NCBI GenBank assembly: GCA_003255025.1
Contig: QANY01004715.1
Location: 600,501 to 664,500, forward strand
Direction: 5' to 3'
DNA: 64,000 nt
From: Datisca glomerata
Lineage: Eukaryota; Streptophyta; Magnoliopsida; Cucurbitales; Datiscaceae
Shown here: positions 47,586 to 61,300 of the stretch, piece by piece
Numbering within the stretch: position 1 is the first letter of the stretch
Layout of the letters: each line of letters starts with the position of its first letter
The notes under the pieces: generated by a model
The model's database searches: none
Told to the model about the DNA's origin: nothing
Seen by the model: the letters and a program-made list of their open reading frames with translations, nothing else
Position numbers and translations under genes: made by a program

Positions 47586-48276
47586 CGAGTAAAGTTTCAT
47601 TTGATCTGGACCGATTAGATCAGATCAAACCGTCCAAATCGCCTTAACTGATGTGCCTGTCGTTAGAAGTCAACAACAGACAACCCCTGATCCGTTCAAG
47701 ATGTTCATTTTTTTTTCAGATGCTAGTAACTTTTCTTTATCTTAGATAAGTAGGAATTGTTTCTCTGTCATTGATACTATAGCTTAATACAATTTAGGTC
47801 AGGATAAAGATCTTTGTCATCACTCTTATCTAGTTCTTTTAGTTTGTTTGCGAAGGTTAGTGTTGCTTTTAGAGTTTGTTCAAACCCTCCTTAAATTGTA
47901 TTTGTTTCTCAGTTTTAATATACTTTGGTTTTATTAAAAAAAATATTTAGAGTAGGAGAAACTTTCAATTTCATTAATTACCCCCATATGCCCTCAACGA
48001 TTTTCTACATGCTTCACGTTAAACTAAGATTGCATAAAAGATCTAAAATGGATTTTTCCTATTAATGAAGTGTCTGATATGCTAATAATGAAGAGTCTTG
48101 ATGTTTATCAAGTAATGTTCAATAATGATTTTTCTATAAATACTTACATAAGGTTTTGGCAGAATGCATGCAACCTTAAAAATTTCTCAGCAGAGGATCA
48201 AAGACTAAGATGAAAAGTTTTTTTTCAAGAAAGAACATCAAGCGTCAATGCTAGACAAATATGTATTTATTTTTTA
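47586..48276. other. Intergenic sequence
   Basis: No gene, RNA gene or transposon terminus recognised between the gypsy target site and the next foldback element. Confidence 0.5.
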
Positions 48277-49150
48277 CTAAATTACATAACACACACCTGC
48301 ACTTTGACGAAACTAGAAACTAGATCCCCATGCTTTTGTTTTTATGTTTTTATAGCCTTATACTTTGACTAAACTGTAAAATATATCATTTAATGACGTT
48401 TTTAGTTAAATTTAACAGAAAGTTAACACTGATTTACAATTTTTTCTTTCCCGCCAAAACTCCATTAGCTATTTTTCAGATCTGGACAGCAGTTTTTTTG
48501 AAGGTATTGATTGACAAAAAATGGCTTCTTTTACAATCTTCAATTTAAGAATGAATACATTTTGCCGAAAATGCATACTTGCATATTTCTTTTTCAATTT
48601 CAATTTCTTAGTGTTTATGCTATTTACACTGATTCACAATCTATAAAATTGCATAAAGCTGAATACTGCTAAAAAATTCTGCTACTAAAAAAATCTACTA
48701 CTAAAAAATTCTGCTACTTAAAAAAATTATCCCATTCATCATCAAAATCATCCCAAAATATTCAGAAAATAAAGCACATAACAAAACAAAAGCATGCTCG
48801 AAAACAGAACAAAACCAAGATACAAAACAAAATCTGTCTCAAAATAGTAAACAAATAAAATCCAAAACCCAAAACAAACTCGAAAATAATAAAGGGAGAT
48901 TTCGAACAAATTAGCGAGATTTCGAATAAATTAGTGAAAGAGTAGGAAAAAATCACCTAACCTGATTTACTTTTAACTTCCATTAACAGTCGTTAATGTC
49001 GTTAACGAAAGTTTGGCACGTGCATGGCACGCGCCATTTTTCTGGTTAGTTTAAAGTTTAGTCAAAGTGTAAAGGTATAAAAATATGAAAATAATATATA
49101 GGTATAGTTTACAGTTTAGTCAAAGTGCAGTGGCGTGTTTTGTATTTTAG
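48277..49150. mobile_element. Non-autonomous element with long terminal inverted repeats (MULE-like), second family
   Basis: The left end CTAAATTACATAACACACAC, then CTGCACTTTGACGAAACT, is mirrored at the right end, which in reverse complement starts CTAAAATACAAAACACGCCA, then CTGCACTTTGACTAAACT. TIRs of about 100 bp or more include an internal repeat of CTTTGACTAAACT. The direct repeat TTTATTTTTT flanks it at 48266-48275 and 49153-49162, consistent with a 9-10-bp target duplication of Mutator-like elements. No transposase is present. Confidence 0.7.
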
Positions 49151-49871
49151 CCTTTATTTTTTGGAGCATACATTCTCAAAAAGATAAAATTTATCATAAG
49201 CAGCGTTGGTTGGATCTAGCATTCATGGTGAGATAGAGTTTGGGCTAGAAGAAACTCAACCACGGATTAAGATTGAAGAAGCTTTGGCAGGCTCTTGCTG
49301 AAGGGGAGAGAGTGAGAGATTGCAAAGAAAATATGAGTTTTTTATTGTGTTGTGTGTTGCTGCGGAGATGAAAAGAGATTTTTTTTCATTTGGGATTTAG
49401 GTTTGAACTTTTTGTATGTTTAATCTTTAATATATATATTATATTGGTTTGATTAGTCTTTTTTCATACTCTAAAAAATGTTGTAATTTGGTGTCGAACT
49501 GTAATGATGAAAGTTCCAAGAAACATTTTAAAATTTTTGTCCATTTTATGTTTAGGTGCAATTAAATATGATTTACAAATTAATTAATTATTGATAATTG
49601 ACAATCAAAATTTATAAAATGTAATTTATAAACTTTTTTGGCAGTTTGTTTAGTTATTATTTCTTTAATATTATAATTTATATGTGATAGTTGATTATTG
49701 ATTAATATTAATAACAACCGTTACTATTATCAAAATGTTACTATGTTGTTGAATGGTAGAGAATTATATTTAGTCACCGATCATTTATTTATTATAATAA
49801 AGATATATGAATTAATAAAAAATTTCAAACATTTAAAAGTGGTGTGAGAATTTCTATAAATCACAAATAAT

Positions 49872-49911
<40 letters not shown>

Positions 49912-51517
49912 TTATAAATCTTTATTTCAATCTCAAGGTAAATGTCTGAATCTAAATATATTTTTTTATTTATTTATCACGTGTGAAACACGTCTGACTG
50001 ATATTAAAAATGAATTTTTTTTAATTTTTTTAAAATAAATCAAAATCAAACAAATCCTTACGTGGACTCTCCGATTTGTCCGATGCCCAAACACGATTGT
50101 ACATATCCTTCCTGCTGGGATTCTGATGAGCACAGGGCAATCAATCAATCCTTACGTGGATATTTTTTTTTAATTAAACATTCCGTGGACCCAAAATACA
50201 TTATCCTTGACTTGGGATGCTATTATGAGAAAGAGAAACATGCACAGCTTGATAATAGTTAATAACATAATATACCATGTGAAGAAAAATAAGGCCAGCT
50301 GGATATACATGCAGATCCTGTTTATATTGACCTCTATATTTATCTTCCACGTGTGTAATTTTATTTTAAACAAAACCACCTCCAAAATAATTGAAGCTAT
50401 ACACTATTTTCTTTTCCTGTGGCTTAATTAAACTACATTAAAATTTAAATACGATATTCATTGTTTTAATTAACTTTTAATCATTCTTGCATAAAAGAGA
50501 TTTTTTTGGTAGTTGCTTCAAGCTTTTCATTTTTTCAACTAATTAAGCTCATATCAAAATTAGTTATATGGTTGAAGACTACGCTATAATCAGAGAGGAA
50601 AATGTGATGAAATTCAACAATTTTCAGCTTAAAAAAAGTAATTTTAATAATTAGCACACTAATCTTGGACGACTGTGGGACGATCCAAAAAGTTATAATG
50701 TCCTTATATTCTATATAGAATAGGAGAGGATTCTCGTTGTCTGCTCAATTTAATGGACTTTCTTATGCAAATCAATTGACATTTTGTGTTGAGATTTTGG
50801 TAGGAGCATCCAAGTAGCAAGTTGTCAAGGGTTACCGGGTGCCTGTCGGGCAGTGGATCCCCATTGGCCATTTGATCGAATGGTGACAAAGAAGTCACAT
50901 TAAAGCATGCAATGTGCTACTCTCTCTATAGTCTATACCATTAAACTTTGCATTTCTTGTTTGGACTTTTGGATATTCTTTATTCCAGCTTACCATTTGA
51001 TTTTTAATTTAGACACTGGGAAGTTTTATCAAAACTTATGCTCTGTTTATTTTATTCTGATTAAGAATAGAATAAAAAAGAAAGTAAGGTTGAGACTAGG
51101 ATACTGGCTAATGAATCAAACGAATTTTCTATAACTGGAATATATTTCCCATTCCACAAGGTTTTTTTAATAATATCACAGAAAATGTATTAGGTATTAA
51201 CCTATTAGTATAGAATATAGATATAAACCAAGAAATATTTTGTGGATTAAACTTTCCATCATCATGTGACTAAGTGTCTTACCAAACAGTTAGGTTATAT
51301 TAACAACTGACCAACAATATAGTACTACAGTTTCTAATATTGGATTAATTTCAGAAATTATTATATTTAAATAAATAAACAATTACACTATCTTGAGATC
51401 ATAAACTTCCTCTCTTGTGGGTGAAATCATTCGGTCCTTATATATGTTATGTGTCTAATCTCTGAATGATCGACCACAAATATTGTGTAAATTAGTTTGC
51501 CGTGGAGATCGCCCAAA
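49151..51517. other. Intergenic sequence
   Basis: AT-rich, no gene recognised. It includes a (TA)n run at 49874-49910 and a short direct repeat around CAAATCCTTACGTGGA (50058 and about 50145). Confidence 0.5.
49874..49910. repeat. (TA)n microsatellite
   Basis: Uninterrupted TA dinucleotides. Confidence 0.9.
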
Positions 51518-51525
51518 CGAATCAG

Positions 51526-53041
51526 TAGGAGTGCTCACGGTTCGGTTTGATCGGTTATTTAGATAAAAAAATGAATCAAACTGAAGTTCACGGTTCGACC
51601 CTAAATCGAACCGAACCGAACCGTGAGTTTTATATGAATCGAACCAAACCAAACCAAACCGTGACTTACGGTTTGGTTCATCGGTTCGGCTAAAGATTCC
51701 TATACAAATTATTTTTAGTAGATTTTCTAAACCTAAAATTTTAATGTCTAGCCACTTAAAAAGAGCATGAAATTTATCACAAATCGCAAATCTAGTAGCA
51801 TTTAAACAAATCTGAAAATAAGCTCAACCTAAAACTTTCATATTTCAAATTTATCACAAATATATAACAAAGCATTTAAACTACTCTAACAATGGCAGCA
51901 TTGTTATAATTCTTTAGAACACATCCTCCTCACAAATAAAATTAGAAAGTAAAATGATGAGGTAAAGATAGGTTCTTCATTCTTCAATCTCATAAGGATA
52001 ACCTACACAGATCTATCAATTAACAGATTCAGAACAAATTCACAAAATCAAATTAACAGATTCAGAATAGATTCACAAAATCATAGTTTTATGAACATAT
52101 TCACAAATTAACCTATTAGGATAGAATTCACAAAATAACCAAAACCTATTACAAACTTTCAAACATATTCACAAAATTCATAATTTCTCAAACAGAAACT
52201 CACAATTTCTCATAACAGATTCACTCGAATTTCACATATTCCCCCCAGTTTCACATATTCATAAAACACTACAAGTATTCAAAAAACCCACCCCAATTTC
52301 ATAGACAGTAGAGCACATGTTCACAAACCCTAAATAGGTCTGTAGATTCACAAAACCTTACACTTATTTCAGGCATAGCAGATCTAGAGGAGTAAAAGGA
52401 TTCGATACTTATCTTTACCTCAAAATTTAGACAGAAAACCTTATCCCCAAGTTAGAGATGCGAAAGAGAAAGAAAAAGTGAAGAACGAAGCAAGAGTTGT
52501 GATGCGTTCTGAAGATGTGAATGAGAAAGAACTAGAAGACGTAGAGCATAACTCAGATTCTAAAATTCATAGAAGGAGAATGAAGGCATAAGTCAGATTT
52601 GAGATTCACGAAGAAGGAGAAAGAACTGAGATTTAAGAAGGAGAACAAAGAAGAACTACGAAGAAGAGTAGAAGAACTACGAAGAAGAGTAGAAGAACTA
52701 AGAATCGCAAGGAATGAGAACGAAGAAGAACTACGAAGAAGAAAATAACTGAGATTCGTGAAGAAGGAGAAAGAAGAAGAAATAAGAATCGTGAAAGAGA
52801 AGGAGAAGGCAGGAGTCGCAAGTTTGAGAAGGGATACAAATATGGTCAAACCCTAACTTTTCAGGTTATATATTAGTATTGATTTGGTTCGGTTCGAAAT
52901 CACATGATTTTTCGAACCCAACTAAAGTTGCAATTCGACAAAAATACCAAGCTGAGCCAAACCGATGTAACATAAATAATCGACCAAACTGACCATTTTC
53001 AGTCTGGTTCAGTAGATTCGGTAACAAATTTTTCACCCTTA
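51526..53041. mobile_element. Non-autonomous hAT transposon
   Basis: A 1.5-kb insertion with ends TAGGAGTGCTCAC and, in reverse complement, TAAGGGTGAAAAA. It is flanked by an 8-bp target duplication, CGAATCAG (51518-51525) and CGATTCAG (53042-53049), with one mismatch. Both subterminal regions are packed with GGTTCGGTT/AACCGAACC motifs, as expected for hAT transposase binding. The interior is purine-rich with a 21-bp GAAGAACTACGAAGAAGAGTA repeat (about 52649-52700) and lacks a transposase. Confidence 0.8.
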
Positions 53042-53456
53042 CGATTCAGATGGGTGCCTTGAGAATCGAGCATAATTTATGTGTAATTATCATCATGGCA
53101 AGATACATTAGGTACGTGGAAAAGGCATTGTGTCTGTCACAGAGACAATACTTGTTTCCAATAATCTATTTTTGATCAATGTTTCACAATTTATGTCATG
53201 CTAGCTACATCGCATTTAATACAAACTATGCATCCATAAAATAACATTTAATGTTATTTAACATTTATGCATAAAGTCATTGTTAATGTTACATTTCTCC
53301 TCAATAATCACCCAACCTCATATGTCAGTTCAAGTTAAATTCAATGTTCTTTTAAAAATTAATATTATGTCAAAATCTCTCAAAATACTAAATTCTCTTT
53401 GGCAAGGACACACCTTGTTTATTGTGTATGAGAATGCAAGCACTACACATGCATCT

Positions 53457-54157
53457 TGTTTGTACCGAAAATTTCAGCAGTGAGTTTACATGAAATAATC
53501 CTCTAGCATGGAGCTCCATTTGGCCATAAAATCTGTAAAACACAAATAAAGAACCCGGAGGCGAGGAGAACTGGGGAGTATTTACCTCGCCTAAAGGTTT
53601 CCAATGCCTGAGTCAGTCTCTTAGAGATATTTTGACATAGTTTCCTTAGGAGAGAAAATGACCTACCTCTTTCCTTAGTAGATGGAGGTATTTGTACCTA
53701 AAGTTTGTTGGAGGAAGTGTGTCGAGGAAGTCTCGGGAGAATGCTGAGGAAGCTTCCTAGGGAACGAGGTCTGTCCTTAGTTGGACAGCAGGGAGACAAC
53801 CTTTGACATAAAGCGATGGGCATTAAACGTTGACATGCCTTTGAAGTGACATATCAGAGGCTGATCTGACACCTTGCATGACGATTGAACCTGTTGGGTG
53901 CTTGTCGTATAGGAATGTGCTAATTGAGATGTGACTTTTGACGGGTAATGATGACCTTGGTAGGGGTTAATCGAGCTCTCGTCATGGATTGCATTCATGT
54001 TGTCTCGCATATGCTCAGGTTTGTGTGACCTAAGCTCCATCGGGACTGACCAGATGAAGTCGATTCCTCTCCTTTGAAACGTCCCCTCATCGTTGGTCTT
54101 TATTGTGGTGCGATACATGTTGCCTTGTCATTGGTGCTTGGAAAACATCCATAATAG
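53457..54157 (+). repeat. 5' LTR of LARD-like copy 2
   Basis: Starts TGTTTGTACCGAAAAT and ends AACATCCATAATA, where the partner LTR has CATAACA. It retains the segment missing from the 5' LTR of copy 1. Confidence 0.8.
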
Positions 54158-55959
54158 TTGTCCCCAGTCGAGGACTTAGGTGACTTCATTCTTCCAGGGC
54201 TGAAGACTTCTTTATCTGTGCTCCTCATCCGAGCTACCTTTGAGTGGCAGTAAGCTAAGAGTTTCACCTGTCCTGGGAACTTCATATTTGTGCTTAAAGT
54301 TTGTTCATTTGGGAGGCCTGTACCGAATGAAATTAATGAATTTTCATTCATCACCCACACTTCCTTTCACCTTTTATGTACTTTAAAGCCATCCATCTCT
54401 TGGGAGTGGAGGCATTAAAGGCGCGTGAGTACGCGTAAAGAAGCCTGACTCCTTGATGTGTCACTTCATTCCTGATGCATCATTCGAACGTCATTTGGTC
54501 TTCCGATCGATTCACGATATAGCCGTTCATTGGGAGTAAGGTGGCATCAACGATCGCCATTATGGCATTCCTTAATGCCTATTAAACGAGCGGTTTCCTT
54601 CTCCTAGGCCTAAAAATAGGCAGTCTTCCTTCTCACTCCTTCCGTCATTGTCTTCCTTACAGATTCGACACTTTTGCTAACCTTCATTCCTGGCCCCAAT
54701 CCTTCTTTTCTCCCTGGGAGAATAATAATCCTTCCCCTTTTGGGGCCTCTTCCATTTGAGAGGCTTCCTCTTGAAATCCTCCTGATTTTTCCTTCCCATG
54801 GTTATTGTTTCCCTTTCTATCATCTCTTAAATGTCGTTCCTTAAAGTTACTGGTGTTCCATTCATGACGATTTTCTTACCGTCGATAAACTTGTGCGATG
54901 AACCTCTTGTACGAGTTGGTCACCGGCTTAAAGTTGCAAAAGTTCCTCTATTATGAATCATTACCCTTAGAGGAGGTTTGCAACTTAGCTAGGAATTTTG
55001 ACCTTGGACTCATAACGAGGAGACTCCCTCAGTTGTATCCTACTTCCTTTTTCATCACCATTCCTTTCCATTTACCACCTCTGTCCTTTCGATCTACCAG
55101 CCGCTCATTAACATGTTCCATCGTGCTTCAGGAATGGGGTGTAATAACTCTTCCACTCACATCCTTCGAGATCATCTCGAACCCGAGCACAATGACTTCC
55201 TTCCTTTCTCACCTTAAGTGGGAGAGATTAAGGCATTTTTTATCCTCAGCTCAAAAATTGCGCACTGCCAATGGGTTGAGTTCCCTTTTGGCTTGACTCG
55301 GTGTGTGCCTCAGACCAAGTCATCGTGATCCACGAGCGATCAGAGCCCTTCAGATCTCAAAAGAGTTCAAGAAAGCTATAAAAATTTTGCGACCACCAGC
55401 TTAAACATGGGGGTTTTAACTTAGCCTGAAAGGATTCGCTCCTTGCTAGAGGAGGAGATTTTTGTAATTTTTCCTTTACTTGTGTTTGTAATCCTTTTTC
55501 ATTATTAATGAGAATTAATTTTCTTTACTCCTCCTTTTGTTTTGTTCTTGTTTATTTCCTTTGTCAAAACATTTTTATAGTTACATGAGATGTACTTTAA
55601 GTAATAAACATTCCTCGAGTAGATGAAGTTTCACTTTCACTTCCGTCAAGCTTTGATTAAGGTTTGGAGGAGTCCTTAATCTTCCTACTTCTTTTTTGCT
55701 TCGAGTTATGAATGCTTAATAAGTCACGTAGACCTGAGCGGCGGGTTGCTCTAACCCCGAGCTTAAGTGGGTCCTGAACACTCTTAGTCCTACCCAGTGG
55801 GTTGTCCCCTTTGAGGGACGTTGGGTCATTCAAACCTGTCATAATCTTAACGAAGTCTCAAGTGTGCTCCCATTCGGGAGGTCTGGTCGGGCGGACCTGC
55901 CTCAAGCTGTGAGTTTTACCCTTTTGGAATTTAGTCAAACTTTCTCTTGATTAAGCATT

Positions 55960-56230
55960 TTCCTTGTCTGGCGAATTAGAATACAAGCCATATTCCTTTC
56001 CTCTAGTACATGGTCAGAGGACCTTTTACCTGACACTTATCCAGGCATTCTGACTCGGATAAGTCCGTGCTTCGTCTGGCGAGCTATAACGCTCGTCAAA
56101 CATTTCTTCAAATTCTAGCCAGGCATTCTTGCTCTGACTAGGGCCTCGATTTCTTCTGGTGAGCTAGAGTGCTCGACCGACATCTAATACCTCTGGCGTG
56201 TAGCCATGCATTCCTGCCCTGGCTTGACCC
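55960..56230 (+). repeat. Internal tandem array of LARD-like copy 2
   Basis: Repeated units of the type TCTGGCGAGCTA.A followed by ATTCTAGCCAGGCATTC.TGCTCTG, matching the array in copy 1. Confidence 0.65.
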
Positions 56231-57669
56231 TTGGCACTTGGTGGAAGAGTCAATTTTCTCATTTTATTTGACAAATGCCACTCAGTACACGATCTATGTT
56301 GTCCAGTATACCTTGGCGTTGGTCATTAAAAAAGAGACAACTTCCTCTATTCTGAAGACTGAGGGGGGAGAGAGGGCCAAACTGGAGATCTGAACACGGC
56401 CTGGTTCTTATTACTCGAGCTATCGTCATTCATCTCTTATTGGGGAGTCCTTCTTTCTATTCTTCAGCTTTTGCCTTAATCATGGGGCCATTTTTGCTTT
56501 ACATTTTACTCTTGGACAGATGTTGATTTATCCTAAACCACATTTCTTGGATGCTCTGGTGGGAGAATGATTGACCACTTCGGGCCTTCAAGTTCTTCCG
56601 AGGGGTTAGTTCTCGGTCGGTGCGTCGGCTACTGTCTACTTCACTCATGTGAGTTTGTCCGCGTCATGTGGGAGCTTGAGAGAGACATGCTCGCATGCCT
56701 CACTAGTAAATCCTTATCTTGTTGGAAACTGGTGTAAAAGGGTCTTATGACTGCCCTTACCCTCTCACTGGGGCTTCAGTTCGGATTTAGCTTGCAAACC
56801 AGCGTAGTGATACATGCCGTGAAAATGGGGAAATGCATGTTGTAGAGGATTGATGGGAGGGTCGATATTTCAACTAGAAATGAACCCTGGCCCGTTTATC
56901 CGTGCCGAGTGACTTTCGTTTGCGTAAGAGTCTTGCCAAATTTTTGGTGGCCAAAAAGACACTAAGGAGTTGGGCGGAGGGTGGTCCACTGATACTTTTC
57001 TCCATCTTTCGCAGTTGCTCACATATTGCCCCTATAAAGTTCCTTACGGGTCTTTACCTGTGCTCAATCTTTGACATCCATGTTCTCCTCCTTCGCCTGG
57101 CGACATGGTGAACGATTGTAAGTACATCCGTGGTTGTTTTACAAGGTGTCCTCAGTATGCCGCTCCTTCCTTTGTCTTTTTGGGATGACCCCAACCGGAA
57201 ACACCACCTTTTAGGGGGAGCTTGGCCATCCGATACCTGGTTTCACTTTGGTCCCATATTCCTTGAGAGGTGACAGTTTCTCCGAGTGAAGATGTCATCC
57301 CATCTCTCCCAGGTAGTTTTCCCCCAGGATTCTGGGAGTGCATGACGACTAAGGCGACGAGACTTTAAGTCGTCGGGAGAATTATTCTCGTGCAAGAGAC
57401 CACTACTATTTGAGTGACAACTAGCATGTCTTTCCCCCATTTCCTGGTCACCTTAGAGGTTACAGTCACTATACCCTTCCACCTTCACCGTGCAATCATT
57501 ATGACGATAGAATGTCATTCTCCCATTGTTGGGAAGGAGGAATCCTTCCTCTCATTCTGGACTTCGTCGGTGTAGAATGCCAAAACAATCCTCCCTTTAT
57601 GGGAGAGGGAGAGTTTCAAATGTTTTGAATAGGAACGACTTTATTTTTATCCCGACAGACAACGTCAAT

Positions 57670-58338
57670 TGTTTGTATCGAAAAGTTTAGTAGTGAATTT
57701 GCATGTAATCCTCTTCTAGCATGGAGCTCCCGTTGCCTTTAACCTCTGCAAAATACAAACAAAGAACCTGAAGGCGAGGAGAATCGGGGGGTGGTTGCAA
57801 CAGATGCTTAAGTCAGTATCTTGGAGATATTTTGATATAGTTTCCTTAGGGGGGAAAACTGGCATACCTCTTTCTTTAGTAGATGGAGGAAGTGTGTTGA
57901 GAAAGTCTCAAGAGCGTGTTGGGGAAGCTTCCAGGGACACGAGGCATGTTCTTGATTGGACAAGAGGGAGGCGACCATTGACATAAAATGATGGGCATTA
58001 ATGTTGACATGCCTTCAAAGTAACATATCGGAGGTTGATCTGACACCATGCTGCGATGATTGGACATGTTGGGTGCTCGAGCGCGCAGGAAGGTTCCAAC
58101 TAAGATGTTACTTTTGACAAGTAATGATGACTTTGGTACTCGGGGTTAACTGAGCTCTCTTCACGGATTCCATTTATGTTACCTTGCATATGATCAGGTA
58201 TATGCGACTCGAGCTCTCTCGAGACTGATCAGGTGAGGTCGGTTCCTCTCTTTTGAAACTTTTCCCTCATTGTTGGCTTTCTGCTGCTGTGTGATACGTC
58301 TTGTCTTGTCATTAATACTTGGGTAAACATCCATAACA
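57670..58338 (+). repeat. 3' LTR of LARD-like copy 2
   Basis: Starts TGTTTGTATCGAAAAG after ACGTCAAT and ends CATCCATAACA. It aligns with the 5' LTR, for example at TCTAGCATGGAGCTCC. Confidence 0.8.
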
Positions 58339-58343
58339 CATTT

Positions 58344-61300
58344 CTATATTCGGGTTGCAACATCGATCCTGAATTGAAGAGAAAAAAAGCGAGCTTGTAT
58401 TTTACGAAGCTAGCATTTTCTTTCAAAATCTTTATTACGTAGAGTGTAAGAATCTGTGAGTTTAAATCACACATTATTTTTTATGTTTGACTTTATTATA
58501 GTGGCTCATAAATAATTTATGTTACAATAATAATAGTATCATTTTCCATTCCCCTAAGATTAAAATTTAAAAAATTAAAGGCGGCTAGACTAAGTGGCTA
58601 ACCTAACCTTGAGGAGGGCAGGAGCCTAATGTTTAGCTCTTTATTCCTTTTGTAGTCTGTAGATATGGACAACACACATTTAAATTGTTTTTAACCTAAA
58701 TCAAATATCCCAAAGCATCTTAGTCAAAAATCACACATCAAACTTTAATTTCTAAACGATTAGATATTACTCTTCATTTGCTCAGCATTCACTGCATCTT
58801 ACTTATCGTGCTTAGAATATATTTAAAATATACTCCATCACCACCTTTTTCATGTTTCTTTATTCATAAATAAAAAGTACCTAAATAATAAACATACAAA
58901 TAAACAAATATATGTATTTACTTTTGACATGCATCATTTCTAATATTCATGCGTGCGAGTGTGCAGCGTGACAAACTAGGACAACTATTTTGAGAATGAT
59001 AATAAATCTATGGCTTTGATGATCACCTCTAGAAATAAAGTTGAGAATATTGGAAATATCAAAATTTCGAACTCTTGGACTGCAAGAACGAAATAATTTG
59101 AAATTATTTGACAATGATATATATTTTTTTGTCAAAGTTACATTATAAATTTTAAGGGGAATGTGAGAATATGACTCGAATCTAGGACCTCTATAATAAG
59201 AGTAGGTGTGAGAGCTTAACCAACTGTATCAACTCTTACAATGATGTATATAGTCCAGTCCATCAAAATTGAGTATTCTATGTTCGTCCATAAACTTATT
59301 TAACAAAATAGCGTATTAATATCTATAGTTTAATAAATTTAGATCAAACGTTAGAAAAATTCACGTATGGGACCACGCATATAAATTAAATGTGTTTTGA
59401 TATCTTTACATAAGTCTAGTTAAAGTAATCTAATTAAGAAATTAAAATTTTAAAACTTATGAGTAGCTGTCATAGAATTAACGTTAGATACCAGAATGAT
59501 ATTTATAATATGTTGAAAGGTTAAATTGAAAATATCAAAAGTTAATTAATTGCATAGTTAACTAAAATGGTTATGTTTTTCAAATTACTAAAGCAAACCA
59601 TCAATCAAAAGGGTATTCTCTTGAGAAGTTATTTTTATTATTTCAAGAGAGAATTTTAGAGAAGAACTCAATAGTTTGCTCTAACTTAAAAGATCTAATT
59701 CATTTCTTTCTTATTGAATCATCCATTGAACTCAATAAGTCTTTCTTAATCACGTTCTCATCTTTTTTGTTCTCATCAAAATCAAATTGGCATATGCATT
59801 AGATATATTTTTATTTATTACTTGAAGAGAGAATTTAAGAGAAGAACTCAAAGACTTGCTCTAACTTAAATGATCTAATTCATATCTTTCTCAATGAATC
59901 ATCTATTTAACCCGATAAGTCTTTCTTAATCATATTGATAAGTCTTTTCTTAATCATGTTCTCATCTTCTTTTTTCTCATTGAAATTGAAATTGAATTGA
60001 CGTAAGCATTCGATATATATTTAGTTGATTAAAATTAGAACACCAATAATTAGGAGATGGCCCCAAAAAATTAACCACCGACATCCTATTGGTCATCAAA
60101 ATTTGTTAAGAGACCGGCAAATCTGGTAACATGGAATACGATTTAGACAATTTGGAGGTATCAGTATATATTTCTATATATATCATGACAAAGACCTTGA
60201 CACAACCAGAGATGCCACTGCCACTGCCACCGCCACCGCCTATTTTTCTTTCTTTTGACAGATGCCATATATTGATCTACTTTTTTTGTGTAATTTGTGT
60301 TTGTGAAAGAGAGAAGTAAGGTCAAAAGAAAACTAGGCCCCAAAGGATGAGGCATAGCTCATATCTCTCTCTAAAAAGGCATAAAACGTATTAATCAGTT
60401 TCAGATATATCAGATTAGAAGACCTGAGAGAGGCTTCAAATTCCACTTTTTCTCTTTAATACTTTTTTTTATGGATATGCATGCATCTGCATGCGTGCGT
60501 ATATATCTTGTTCACACTTTGTCTCTTTGTCCTGAATTTAGATTATTTCCTTTTCAAAACAACAAGAGATCAATGATCAATGGTTCATTTTCATTTTTCA
60601 ATAGGTTTTAACTATTGGATTCGCTTTCAACCGTGTCCGGATCTACCCAGTGTGTATATCACCACTTAAAACTTGAAAAAATATCTTTTTTTTCAAAAGA
60701 AATCAATTGTACCGTTGCAAAGCAAAATCTATAAGTCGAGATATTTTAAATAACACATTTTTGCTGTTATAAATCTATTTACAGGATCTCAATACCCTTT
60801 TTCCAGCTTATTTTTTTTTATTTTACCTATTACTTAGATAATACATACTTTTATGGGTAAAGTTGTGTACCTCTCTCCAACAGCTTGTTTTTTATTACCC
60901 ATGACGTCTTTTCACAAAAAGGTTATTAAAGAAGATAACTCACAGCAAGATTTGACTTTGTTGGATTGTGGTGTAGGGAAGAGGGATTTGTCCTATTCAG
61001 AACATGGTTGTAGCGTACAAGTATGTTAATTAAGAGTGTCTAATCTCAATTACGTATATCATTATAATAGTCACTCAACAATTGTATCAACCGATTAAGA
61101 TTTTCTCCATAGATACGAGACAATCTTATTAAATTTAAACGGTCTATCATAAAAATGAGCCACTCACATTCGTTTTAGTAAAAAGAGAAAAAAGTAAAGA
61201 AAAAAAAGTCTTTTCAGTCGAATGTTTATGCTGATCGAGATGATCTTGGCCATTTGATCTAATACGAACGGTGAAGGTTAACCCAACAATTCCCTGCTGC

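Larger units (their letters stand above)
53457..58338 (+). mobile_element. Non-coding LTR retrotransposon (LARD-like), copy 2
   Basis: 4.9 kb with LTRs 53457-54157 and 57670-58338, flanked by CATCT (53452-53456) and CATTT (58339-58343), a 5-bp target duplication with one mismatch. The interior has no gag or pol and aligns in order with the copy at 19369-26281. It lacks the Harbinger insertion and therefore shows the original structure. A 132-codon frame at 54898-55296 has a frameshifted counterpart in copy 1 (shared LPPLSFRS and LPLT), but no known domain was recognised. Confidence 0.82.

Noticed and set aside
52553..52849. Ser/Phe-rich membrane-like frames on the minus strand
   Set aside because: They come from the GAAGAA purine-rich interior of the hAT element.
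54898..55296. 132-codon frame inside LARD-like copy 2 as a gene
   Set aside because: The counterpart in copy 1 is frameshifted, no known domain is seen, and it lies within a non-coding LTR element. Kept only as a note.
58565..58640. tRNA-like stretch (GGCTAGACTAAGTGGCTAACC)
   Set aside because: No cloverleaf or T-arm GTTCGA box could be drawn.
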